NCBI RefSeq assembly: GCF_041053105.1
Contig: NZ_CP163444.1
Span: 558,001 to 622,000 of the forward strand
Length of the DNA stretch: 64,000 nt
Reading direction: 5' to 3'
DNA from: Streptomyces sp. R44
Lineage (GTDB): Bacteria; Actinomycetota; Actinomycetes; Streptomycetales; Streptomycetaceae
Positions 24,627 through 31,689 of the stretch are shown here, piece by piece (the first letter of the stretch is position 1; each line of letters opens with the position of its first letter). The notes under the pieces were generated by a model. It did no database searches. It was not told the DNA's origin and worked only from the letters and a program-made list of their open reading frames with translations. The position numbers and the translations under genes are program-made.

Positions 24627-24730
24627 GCCGACTGAACCCGCGGCACAGCGGTCGGTCAGGCCCGGCCCGCCGCCAGCTCGCCGACTGAGTCCGCGGCACA
24701 CCGGGTCGGTCAGGCCCGGCCCGCCGCCAT
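24627..24730. repeat. tandem duplication of a gene tail
   Basis: Two copies of about 50 bases, starting at 24627 and 24680, both begin GCCGACTGA and both contain GGTCGGTCAGGCCCGGCCCG. The second copy includes the last codons and stop of the S33 hydrolase. The first repeats the same LAAGRA-stop coding outside the gene, next to the IS element. Confidence 0.8.
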
Positions 24731-25975
24731 GTCCATCAGACGGGCGAGGACGCGGCCGCCCGAGGCCGAGAGGCCGTCGTGCTCCCACTCGTTGGTGACC
24801 CAGACGCGCGTGGCGCCGACCTCACGGGCCGTGCGCAGGGAGAGGCCCGCGTCGACGTACATGTCGTCGTGGTAGACGACCGCGGCGAGCGGCACCTCGT
24901 TGGCCGCGAGGCGGCGCGGGTCGTACAGGGGCGGCCAGTCGGTGCGCGCGGCGAGGAGGTCGGCGGCGTCCGCGAACGGGCGCAGGCCGCGGATCTCGCG
25001 GACCATCCAGGGGTACATCATCTCCCCGGTGAGCAGGAGCGGGTCGGCGTCGTCGGCGAACTCGGGAAAGTCCGCGAGGGCGCGGGCGGCCGCCCATGCG
25101 GTGGGGCCGTCGCCCTGCCCGTACAGGCTCTCCTGCAGGACGGCGAAGAGCGGGTTGTCGGCGAAGCCGGTCAGGGTCATCACCTGGTGCAGGAAGGTGT
25201 CGGTCAACTCGCCGTCGGGATCGAGGGCTTCGTCGAGCAGCCAGTGGAGGCGTTCGAAGCCGTCCCCCATGCCGAGGGCGAGTCCCAGCGTGCGCAGCCG
25301 GCGCGGGGTGAGCCGGTCCCCGTCCGGCAGGCGGACGTCCTCGGCTCCGAGGAGGTCGGCGATCTTCCGCAGCCGGGGAGCGTCCTGCGGGTACCGCCGG
25401 TAGAAGTCGAGGACCCGGTCGCGGACCCGGGGGTAGGTGCGGGCGTACACGTCGTCGGCGGCGGCGGTGAGACCGGGCAGTCCTCCCGTGACATAGCAGG
25501 CGCGCAATCCGGCAGGGGCCTGGGAGAGGTAGGTGAGGGTGAGGAAACCGCCGTAGCTCTGCCCGAGGGTCTCCCAGGGGGTGTCGCCGCAGAGTGCGCG
25601 GCGTATCAGCTCCGCGTCGGCCACGATCGAGTCGGCGCGGAAGTGCGCCAGGTGGTCGGCGAGGCGCTCCGCGGACGCGAAGCGGGCGGCGGAGCGCGCG
25701 GTGACCGGGCTGGAGCGGCCGGTGCCTCGCTGGTCGAGGAGCAGCACCCGGTGGGTCTTCAGGGCGTGGGGCAGCCAGCCGGGTGAACCGGTGGACGGAC
25801 GGGGCGATCTACCGCCGGGTCCGCCCTGGAGGTAGAGCAGCCAGGGCAGTTCCTCGCTCGCGCGGGCGGGGTCGGTGACCTCGCGGGCGAAGACCTGGAG
25901 GGTGGGGCCGTCGGGGGCCCGGTGGTCCAGGGGGACGGTGAAGGTGTGGTCGGTGGTCGCGTACGCGGGATTCAT
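24710..25975 (-). CDS. alpha/beta hydrolase, proline iminopeptidase-like (S33)
   Basis: A 421-residue cytoplasmic hydrolase. The oxyanion-hole motif LQGGPGGRS, LLLDQRGTGRSSPV and the nucleophile elbow GQSYGGFLTLTYL mark the prolyl aminopeptidase (S33) family; the catalytic His is probably in NEWEHDGL. Such enzymes remove N-terminal proline from peptides, which fits a cluster with a collagenase, peptide importer and hydroxyproline enzymes. It is last in the direction dehydrogenase/lyase, but a 14-base hairpin separates it from the aldehyde dehydrogenase. Its stop lies inside a tandem duplication next to the IS110 element. Family secure; substrate inferred from context. Confidence 0.87.
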   Translation of the reverse strand: MNPAYATTDHTFTVPLDHRAPDGPTLQVFAREVTDPARASEELPWLLYLQGGPGGRSPRPSTGSPGWLPHALKTHRVLLLDQRGTGRSSPVTARSAARFASAERLADHLAHFRADSIVADAELIRRALCGDTPWETLGQSYGGFLTLTYLSQAPAGLRACYVTGGLPGLTAAADDVYARTYPRVRDRVLDFYRRYPQDAPRLRKIADLLGAEDVRLPDGDRLTPRRLRTLGLALGMGDGFERLHWLLDEALDPDGELTDTFLHQVMTLTGFADNPLFAVLQESLYGQGDGPTAWAAARALADFPEFADDADPLLLTGEMMYPWMVREIRGLRPFADAADLLAARTDWPPLYDPRRLAANEVPLAAVVYHDDMYVDAGLSLRTAREVGATRVWVTNEWEHDGLSASGGRVLARLMDMAAGRA

Positions 25976-26017
25976 GGGTCTTCTCGCTCTGTGGGCGGGG
26001 CGGGTTGTCCCTTGGTG

Positions 26018-26058
26018 CGTACGGTGGTGAGCCTTCGGGCCGGACTCACCACCGTACG
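26018..26058 (-). terminator. hairpin after the semialdehyde dehydrogenase gene
   Basis: CGTACGGTGGTGAG (26018-26031) pairs perfectly with CTCACCACCGTACG (26045-26058) around a 13-base loop, just past the dehydrogenase stop. Confidence 0.75.
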
Positions 26059-26061
26059 AGG

Positions 26062-27447
26062 TCAGGCCGCCGGCCCCGCCGGCGCCAGGGTGTACGTCCG
26101 GCCGGACGTGTAGAACTCCAGGCCCGCTCTGCCCTGCTCGCGCGGCCCGTGGCTGGAGGCCTTGGAGCCGCCGAACGGCAGATGGAAGTCGACGCCGGTG
26201 GAGGGGGCGTTGATCCGGATCATGCCGGTGTCGAGCAGGTCGAGGCCGTGCAGGGCCGTGTTCAGGTCGGCGGTGTGGACCGAGGTCACCAGGCCGTACG
26301 GAACGGAGTTGGCGATCCGGATCGCGTGGGCGAGGTCGTCGGCGGCGAGCAGGGCCGCGACGGGCCCGAACACCTCCTCGCGCAGCAGCTTGTGTCCGGG
26401 CGAGACCTTCTCGACGAGGGTCGGTGCCGCGTACCAGCCGGGCCTGTCGAGCGCGGTGCCGCCGGCGAGCGTGCTCAGCCCGCGGCAGGCCTCGACCATC
26501 CGGTCGCGGGCGCCTTCCTGGATGAGCGGCCCGCACACGGTGGCCGGGTCGGCGGGGTCGCCGACGGGGAGGGCCTTCAGCGCCTCGGAGAGTGCCTCGC
26601 GCAGCGGGTCGAGAGCGGCACCGACCGCGATGACGCGGCTGGTGGCGGTGCACTTCTGGCCCGCGTATCCGGCGATGGAGGCGGCGATGTGGCCGGCCGC
26701 CTGTTCGATGTCCGCGTCGGGCAGGACGAGCGCCGCGTTCAGTCCGCCCATCTCGGCCTGCGCCGGGATGCCCCGGGCGGTCGCGGCCCGGGCGACGGCC
26801 TGGCCGACGGGGGTGGAGCCGGTGAAGGAGACGACGTCCGCGGCCGAGACGAGCGCGTTGCCCTCGGTGGCGCCGCCGGGGAGGACGGTGAACACCGCTT
26901 CCGGGACGGCCTTCCGGACGATCTCGGCGAGGCGCTGGGCGCACGCGGTGGCCTCGGGCGCGGGCTTGAGGACGACCGTGTTCCCGGCCGCGAGCGCGGG
27001 GGCGGCCTTCCAGGTGGGGATGGCGAAGGGGAAGTTCCAGGGGGTGATGAGCCCGGCCACGCCGTGCGGGCGGCGCCGGGTCAGGAGCAGTCCGGCCCCC
27101 GCCGCCGTCTCGTGGACGGCGCCGGTGGGTTCGTACGGGGCCTGGGCGTAGTAGCGCCAGATCGCGGCGGTCCTGGCCACCTCGGCTCTGGCTTCGGAGA
27201 GCGGTTTGCCGACCTCGCGCACGGCGAGCTCGGCGAGTTCGCCGGCCGCGGCCTCGACGGCGGTGGCGATCGCGCCCAGGGCGACGGACCGCGCGGCGGC
27301 TCCGGCGAGCAGCCAGCCGGGCTGCGCGGCACGGGCCCGCTCGACGGTGTCGACGGCGGCGAAGGCACCGGGCGCGGCCATCTGCAGGAGTACGTCGGCG
27401 GGGTCGGCCGGGTTGCGGGAGACGAGGGTGGGAAGTGCGTCGGTCAC
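26062..27447 (-). CDS. aldehyde dehydrogenase, probable 2-oxoglutarate semialdehyde dehydrogenase
   Basis: A 461-residue NAD(P)-dependent dehydrogenase with GVAGLITPWNFPFAIPTWK, the cofactor loop SFTGSTPVGQ, general base Glu 232 in EMGGLNAALVL and nucleophile Cys 266 in GQKCTATS. The end shows PFGGSKASSHGPREQG. In hydroxyproline catabolism the last enzyme oxidises 2-oxoglutarate semialdehyde to 2-oxoglutarate; its placement beside the DapA-family lyase and D-hydroxyproline-type dehydrogenase supports that role. The family alone would not decide the substrate. GTG 27447 follows GGAGG. Hairpins lie on both sides. Confidence 0.87.
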   Translation of the reverse strand: MTDALPTLVSRNPADPADVLLQMAAPGAFAAVDTVERARAAQPGWLLAGAAARSVALGAIATAVEAAAGELAELAVREVGKPLSEARAEVARTAAIWRYYAQAPYEPTGAVHETAAGAGLLLTRRRPHGVAGLITPWNFPFAIPTWKAAPALAAGNTVVLKPAPEATACAQRLAEIVRKAVPEAVFTVLPGGATEGNALVSAADVVSFTGSTPVGQAVARAATARGIPAQAEMGGLNAALVLPDADIEQAAGHIAASIAGYAGQKCTATSRVIAVGAALDPLREALSEALKALPVGDPADPATVCGPLIQEGARDRMVEACRGLSTLAGGTALDRPGWYAAPTLVEKVSPGHKLLREEVFGPVAALLAADDLAHAIRIANSVPYGLVTSVHTADLNTALHGLDLLDTGMIRINAPSTGVDFHLPFGGSKASSHGPREQGRAGLEFYTSGRTYTLAPAGPAA

Positions 27448-27496
27448 GGGGGGAGGCCTCCAGGGAAGGGGTCGTCCGGGAAGGTGCCGCGCGGCG

Positions 27497-27526
27497 CCGA
27501 CGGCGGGTGTCGGCCACCGCCGTCGG
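27497..27526 (-). terminator. hairpin after the DapA-family gene
   Basis: CCGACGGCGG (27497-27506) pairs with CCGCCGTCGG (27517-27526) over a 10-base loop, between the lyase and the dehydrogenase. It could terminate or merely attenuate. Confidence 0.6.
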
Positions 27527-27549
27527 TGAGCCGCTTCAGCGGGGGCGCG

Positions 27550-28458
27550 TCAGTGGTGGCCCTCCGCGACGGCCTTCTCGGTCGCCGTCCGCACCGCGGC
27601 CTCGATGGCGCCCGTCAGAGGGTGGCGCGGCGGGCGGGTGGGGCCGCCGGGGCGGCCGGCGATGTCCATGGACAGCTTGATGGACTGGACGAACTCCGTC
27701 TTCGAGTCCCAGCGCAGCAAGGAGTGCAGGGACTTGTAGAGCGGCAGCGCGGTCGCCAGGTCGCCCGCGACGGCTGCGTGGTAGAGCGTGGCGCAGCTGG
27801 CCGGGAAGGCGTTGGGGTAGCCGGCGATCCACCCGACGGCGCCCGCCACGGCCAGCTCCAGGAGGACGTCGTCCGCCCCGATCAGCAGATCCAGCTCCGG
27901 GGCGAGTTCGGCGATCTCGTACGCCCGCCGGACGTCGCCGCTGAACTCCTTCACCGCGACGATGCTGCCGTCGCCGTGGAGCCGCGCGAGCAGATCGGGG
28001 GTGAGGTCGACCTTCGTGTCGAAGGGGTTGTTGTACGCGACGACCGGGATGCCCACGCCGGCCACCTCGGTGTAGTGGGCACGTACGGCGGCGGCGTCGG
28101 CGCGGTAGGTGTTGGGCGGCAGGAGGAGGACCGAGCCGCAGCCGGCCTCCGCGGCCTGCTCGGCCCAGCGGCGGGACTCGGCGCTGCCGTAGGCGGCGAC
28201 GCCCGGCATGACCCGGGCTCCGTCGCCGGCCGCTTCGACGGCGGTACGGACGACCTGGGCGCGCTCGGCGTCGGTGAGGGTCTGGTACTCGCCGAGGGAG
28301 CCGTTCGGGACGACGCCGTCGCAGCCGTTGGCGATCAGCCAGGCGACGTGCTCGGCGTAGGCGTCGTGGTCGACGGAGAGGTCCTCGCGGAAGGGGAGGG
28401 TGGTGGCGACCATGATGCCGCGCCAGGGGCGGTCGGTGTTCCAGGTGGTGGCGGTCAT
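27550..28458 (-). CDS. DapA-family lyase, probable pyrroline-4-hydroxy-2-carboxylate deaminase
   Basis: A 302-residue (beta/alpha)8 aldolase of the dihydrodipicolinate synthase family. It has NGSLGEYQTLT near residue 52, the catalytic Tyr in VVAYNNP (142) and Schiff-base Lys 170 in IVAVKEFSGD. In bacterial trans-4-hydroxyproline catabolism such an enzyme converts 1-pyrroline-4-hydroxy-2-carboxylate to 2-oxoglutarate semialdehyde with loss of ammonia. Upstream lies a D-hydroxyproline-type dehydrogenase and downstream a semialdehyde dehydrogenase, which makes this role much more likely than lysine biosynthesis. ATG 28458 has AAAGG upstream, and a regulon box lies 14-36 bases before it. Confidence 0.88.
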   Translation of the reverse strand: MTATTWNTDRPWRGIMVATTLPFREDLSVDHDAYAEHVAWLIANGCDGVVPNGSLGEYQTLTDAERAQVVRTAVEAAGDGARVMPGVAAYGSAESRRWAEQAAEAGCGSVLLLPPNTYRADAAAVRAHYTEVAGVGIPVVAYNNPFDTKVDLTPDLLARLHGDGSIVAVKEFSGDVRRAYEIAELAPELDLLIGADDVLLELAVAGAVGWIAGYPNAFPASCATLYHAAVAGDLATALPLYKSLHSLLRWDSKTEFVQSIKLSMDIAGRPGGPTRPPRHPLTGAIEAAVRTATEKAVAEGHH

Positions 28459-28471
28459 GTCGATGACCTTT

Positions 28472-28494
28472 CTATAGTGTGTGACATTTTATAG
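28472..28494. promoter_or_regulatory. regulon box C, upstream of the DapA-family gene
   Basis: A 23-base dyad: CTATA (28472-28476) and TATAG (28490-28494) flank a central TGT-G-ACA. The core GTGTGACAT (28479-28487) matches ATGTGAAAT of the importer and collagenase promoters at seven of nine positions. Confidence 0.6.
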
Positions 28495-28506
28495 AGGGGC
28501 GAAAGC

Positions 28507-28530
28507 GGAGAGGCCCGCACAGGCCTCTCC
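28507..28530 (-). terminator. terminator of the hydroxyproline dehydrogenase operon
   Basis: GGAGAGGCC (28507-28515) and GGCCTCTCC (28522-28530) form a perfect 9-base stem with a 6-base loop right after the last dehydrogenase subunit, so the lyase gene is transcribed separately. Confidence 0.8.
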
Positions 28531-28538
28531 TCGGGGCT

Positions 28539-29987
28539 CTAGGAAGCGTCGGGTTCCGGGTCCTCGTCCAGGTCGGCGAGCACCGAGAGCCGGACCGGGA
28601 CGGCGAACGGGCGTCGCTCCGCGGGCGGTTCGGCGGCACCGTCGCGCGCGGCGAGGCAGGCGACGGCCGTCCCGCACATCCGCCCCTGGCACCAGCCCAT
28701 GCCGGCCCGGGTGAGGAGTTTGACGGTGCGCGCGTCCCGTGCGCCGAGCTCGGTGACGGCCTCGCGGACGCGGCCGGCACTGACCTCCTCGCAGCGGCAC
28801 ACGTCCGTCTCGTCGGTGAGCCAGCCCTGCCATCCGGGGCCCGGTGCGTGAGCGGCGGCCATGACGTCGGCGAAGGCGCGCATCCGGTTCCGCCGGCGCC
28901 GGAGCTCGGCGACCCGGCCCGCGCCGGCGCGGCGGCCGAGGAGTCGCGCGGCGACGGCCCGGGCCGCCAACTCACCCTCGGTCCTGGCGAGTTCCGCGCC
29001 TCCCACGCCTCCGGTCTCGCCCGCTGCCCACAGGCCGGGCTCCGAGGTCTCCTGGAGGTCGTCCAGGACGAGGCCGAGGGTGCCGTCGGGGAGGGGCCGG
29101 GTGGCGCAGCCCACGGTCGTGGCCAGTTCGATCTGCGGGACCAGGCCGTGGCCGACGGCCAGGGCGTCGCAGGCGATCCGACGGCCCGTCCCCGCTACGG
29201 GGCGCCAGTCGGCGTCCAGGCGGCTGACGGTGACACCCTCGACCCGGTCGGTGCCGTGCACTTCGGTGACGGCGCTGCGCAGCCGGACGGGGACCCGGTG
29301 CCGGAGCAGTCCGGTTCCGTGCAGCAGGGCCTCGGCCGCCTTTCCCGGGTTGGCCAGGAGCGCGCGGGGGCTGCGGGCGTACCGGAGATATCCGGCGGCC
29401 TCGACCACGGCCGGTACCTGCGCGCCGGCGGCGGCGAGGGACGTGGCGACGGCGAGCAGCAGGGGGCCGCTGCCGGCCACGACGATGCGGCGGCCGGGCA
29501 GTACGAGGCCGGACTTGAGCATGGCCTGGGCTCCTCCGGCGCCGACGACGCCGGGCAGGGTCCAGCCGGGGAAGGGGAGTTGGCGTTCGTACGCGCCGGT
29601 GGCGAGCAGCAGCGCCCGGGCGCGGACGCGTACCGGCCGTTCCCCGTCGCCGTCGGCTCCGGTGACCGCGTGGACGGTCCAGGTCCCGTCGCCCTCCCGC
29701 ACGGTGGACCACACGTGGTGTCCGGCGAGGTGGGCGGCGCCGCTTGCCGCGAGGCGTCGGCGGAGGTCGGTGAAGGCGGACCAGTCGTGGTGCAGCGCCT
29801 CGGGCCGTACGGCGCCGAGCGCGGGCGCGGGGTGCCGGTAGTACTGCCCGCCGGTCTGGGTGGAGGTGTCGAGGAGGGCGACGGAGAGGCCGAGTTCGGA
29901 GGCGGTGACGGCGCCGGAGAGTCCCGCGGAGCCGGCTCCCACGACCGCCAGGTCGTATGTCTGCGGCTCAGACGGTGAGGCGGTCAT
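28539..29987 (-). CDS. FAD-dependent oxidoreductase, D-hydroxyproline dehydrogenase alpha-type subunit
   Basis: A 482-residue flavoprotein of the HcnB/sarcosine oxidase-alpha type. The N-terminal FAD motif is DLAVVGAGSAGLSGAVTASELG. A second nucleotide loop, RRIVVAGSGPLLLAVAT, lies near the middle, with GLWAAGETGGVGGAE before the end. The C-terminal Cys cluster CRCEEVSAGRVREAV...GMGWCQGRMCG is a BFD-like Fe-S site. Subunits of this type join a small 2Fe-2S protein and a DadA-like flavoprotein to oxidise D-hydroxyproline with a respiratory acceptor. All three are present here in one operon. ATG 29987 overlaps the 2Fe-2S gene by 20 bases. Confidence 0.88.
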   Translation of the reverse strand: MTASPSEPQTYDLAVVGAGSAGLSGAVTASELGLSVALLDTSTQTGGQYYRHPAPALGAVRPEALHHDWSAFTDLRRRLAASGAAHLAGHHVWSTVREGDGTWTVHAVTGADGDGERPVRVRARALLLATGAYERQLPFPGWTLPGVVGAGGAQAMLKSGLVLPGRRIVVAGSGPLLLAVATSLAAAGAQVPAVVEAAGYLRYARSPRALLANPGKAAEALLHGTGLLRHRVPVRLRSAVTEVHGTDRVEGVTVSRLDADWRPVAGTGRRIACDALAVGHGLVPQIELATTVGCATRPLPDGTLGLVLDDLQETSEPGLWAAGETGGVGGAELARTEGELAARAVAARLLGRRAGAGRVAELRRRRNRMRAFADVMAAAHAPGPGWQGWLTDETDVCRCEEVSAGRVREAVTELGARDARTVKLLTRAGMGWCQGRMCGTAVACLAARDGAAEPPAERRPFAVPVRLSVLADLDEDPEPDAS

Positions 29988-30282
29988 GGCCGTGTCCCTC
30001 CTGGGTGGTGATCGCGTCGCCGGGGCGGGCCGGGACCAGGCAGGCGCGCCGGTTGGGTTCGCCGTTGACGGTGGCGAGGCAGTCGTAGCACTGGCCGATG
30101 CCGCAGAAGGCGCCGCGCGGCCGGCCGCCGTCCCGGGTGGTGCGCCAGGCCAGGATGCCGGCGCCCCAGAGGGCGGCGGCGACGGTCTGGCCCGGCAGGG
30201 CGGTGACGCGACGGCCGTCGAAGGTGATCTCGAACGGCGGATCGGGCTGTGCGCCGACGAGGTCGGCGGGGGTGCGGGCCAC
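29968..30282 (-). CDS. (2Fe-2S)-binding protein, dehydrogenase gamma-type subunit
   Basis: A 104-residue ferredoxin-like protein. FEITFDGRRVTALPGQTVAAALWGAGILAWR is the beta-grasp opening of HcnA-like subunits. The four cysteines are at 60, 65, 68 and 81 in CGIGQCYDC and RRAC, binding one 2Fe-2S cluster. It would carry electrons between the two flavoprotein subunits. It begins at GTG 30282 and overlaps the alpha-type gene by 20 bases, so stoichiometric translation is likely. The same trio occurs in glycine/cyanide and D-hydroxyproline oxidation systems; context favours hydroxyproline. Confidence 0.9.
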   Translation of the reverse strand: MARTPADLVGAQPDPPFEITFDGRRVTALPGQTVAAALWGAGILAWRTTRDGGRPRGAFCGIGQCYDCLATVNGEPNRRACLVPARPGDAITTQEGHGHDRLTV

Positions 30283-30313
30283 GGGCCCTCCTCTCGTGAC
30301 GGTGGGTGCGCGG

Positions 30314-31471
30314 TCAGGCCGCGGGCTCGGCGAACCGGTCCGGTCTGAACGGGTGGATGTCGAGCGGTGGTTCGGCGCCGGTGAGGCAGGCGGCGACGAT
30401 CCGCCCCGTCACGGGGGCCAGTCCGATGCCCGCTCCTTCGTGGCCGCAGGCGTGGAGCAGTCCGGGGACGCGGGGGTCGGGGCCGATCGCGGGCAGGTGG
30501 TCCGGCAGGTAGGGGCGGAAGCCGAGGTAGGTGCGGACGGCCCGTACGGTCCCGAGGACCGGGAACAGCGCGGTGGCCCCGACGGCGAGCCGGCGCAGGA
30601 CCTCGGTGGAGAGCGTGCGGTCGAAGCCGACCCGTTCGCGGCTGGCGCCGATCAGGACCGGGCCCGCCGGGGTGCCCTCGACGACGGCCGAGGTCTGGAG
30701 CGCGGCGGAGCCGCTGGCGACGTCGGCGACGTAGTCGGCGGCGTACACCTTGTGGCGCACCACGCGCGGGAGGGGTTCGGTGACGAGGACGAAGCCCCGG
30801 CGGGGCAGTACGGGCAGGTGTACGCCCGCGAGTTCGGCGAGGGCGCCGCCCCAGGTTCCGGCGGCGTTGACCACGTACGGGGCGTGGAGCTCGCCGCGTG
30901 TGGTCCGTACGCCGCGGACCTCTCCGGCCGCGCCGGTGAGCAGGGCGGTGACCTCCTCCCCCAGGCGCAGCCGGATCCGGTCGCCTTCCGTGCGCAGCAG
31001 CAGGGCCGCGGCCTGGGCGGGCATCACCTGGGCGTCCTGGGGATAGTGGAAGCCGCCCGCCAGGGTGGGTGCGAGGTGGGGCTCCAGGTCGTGGAGCCGG
31101 TCCGCGGGGACCTCCTGGCTGGTGACGCCCGCCTTCTCCTGGCGGGCCGCGAAGTCGCGCAGGGCGCGCATCCCGGACTCGTCCGAGGCGACGACGAGGC
31201 CGCCTTTCGCCTCGTACTCGACCTGCGGCGGGAGCAGTTCGGCCAGCTCCCGCCACAACGCGGTGGCGATCAGGGCGAGTTCGAGTTCGGGCCCTGGTTC
31301 CTTGTCGGAGACCAGGAGGTTTCCCTCGCCCGCCCCGGTCGTTCCGCCGGCGACGGAACCGCGGTCGACGACGGTGACGGAGAGGCCGGCTCGGGCGGCG
31401 TAGTGGGCGCAGGCGGCGCCGACGACGCCGGCGCCGACGACGATGAGATCCGAGGTGTTTCTCGTGGGCAC
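30314..31471 (-). CDS. FAD-dependent D-amino acid oxidase family protein, D-hydroxyproline dehydrogenase beta-type subunit
   Basis: A 385-residue DadA/HcnC-like flavoprotein. The N-terminal DLIVVGAGVVGAACAHYAARAGLSVTVVD binds FAD, GGTTGAGEGNLL follows, and the C-terminus has YLGFRPYLPDHLPAIGPD and LLHACGHEGAGIGLAPVTGRIVA, which close the FAD site. It should hold the active site that oxidises cis-4-hydroxy-D-proline to the pyrroline. It is first in the three-subunit operon. GTG 31471 has no Shine-Dalgarno; a -10-like TATTAC (reverse strand, 31476-31481) ends five bases before it, suggesting a leaderless message. A regulon box overlaps that promoter. Confidence 0.88.
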   Translation of the reverse strand: MPTRNTSDLIVVGAGVVGAACAHYAARAGLSVTVVDRGSVAGGTTGAGEGNLLVSDKEPGPELELALIATALWRELAELLPPQVEYEAKGGLVVASDESGMRALRDFAARQEKAGVTSQEVPADRLHDLEPHLAPTLAGGFHYPQDAQVMPAQAAALLLRTEGDRIRLRLGEEVTALLTGAAGEVRGVRTTRGELHAPYVVNAAGTWGGALAELAGVHLPVLPRRGFVLVTEPLPRVVRHKVYAADYVADVASGSAALQTSAVVEGTPAGPVLIGASRERVGFDRTLSTEVLRRLAVGATALFPVLGTVRAVRTYLGFRPYLPDHLPAIGPDPRVPGLLHACGHEGAGIGLAPVTGRIVAACLTGAEPPLDIHPFRPDRFAEPAA

Positions 31472-31475
31472 GGCA

Positions 31476-31489
31476 GTAATATTTCACAT
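31476..31489. promoter_or_regulatory. regulon box D at the dehydrogenase operon start
   Basis: The reverse-strand sequence ATGTGAAATATTAC holds the core ATGTGAAAT found exactly in the importer and collagenase promoters. It overlaps the presumed -10 (TATTAC) and ends five bases from the GTG start. Confidence 0.65.
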
Positions 31490-31588
31490 GGCACTGGAGT
31501 TGCCAAGACCCGCGGGGAGCTTCTCAGTTGGCGCGTCGCCGCCGCTCCCGCCGCCGGGACACGGATGAGTAACGGAGCTCCCGACACC

Positions 31589-31617
31589 TTGTCAGTACAA
31601 TTTCACATTACTATGTT
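31589..31617 (+). promoter_or_regulatory. promoter and regulon box A, peptide importer operon
   Basis: TTGTCA (31589-31594) and TATGTT (31612-31617) are 17 bases apart, and the spacer contains the box ATTTCACAT (31600-31608). The same promoter with one spacer difference precedes the collagenase gene. The predicted leader to the ATG at 31690 is about 66 bases. Confidence 0.8.
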
Positions 31618-31689
31618 ACCGGTCACATTCCAGCCGCTCGCCTCGTCGACGCCGGCTGTCCGCCTGCTGCTCTCTCGGAGTGACCACCC

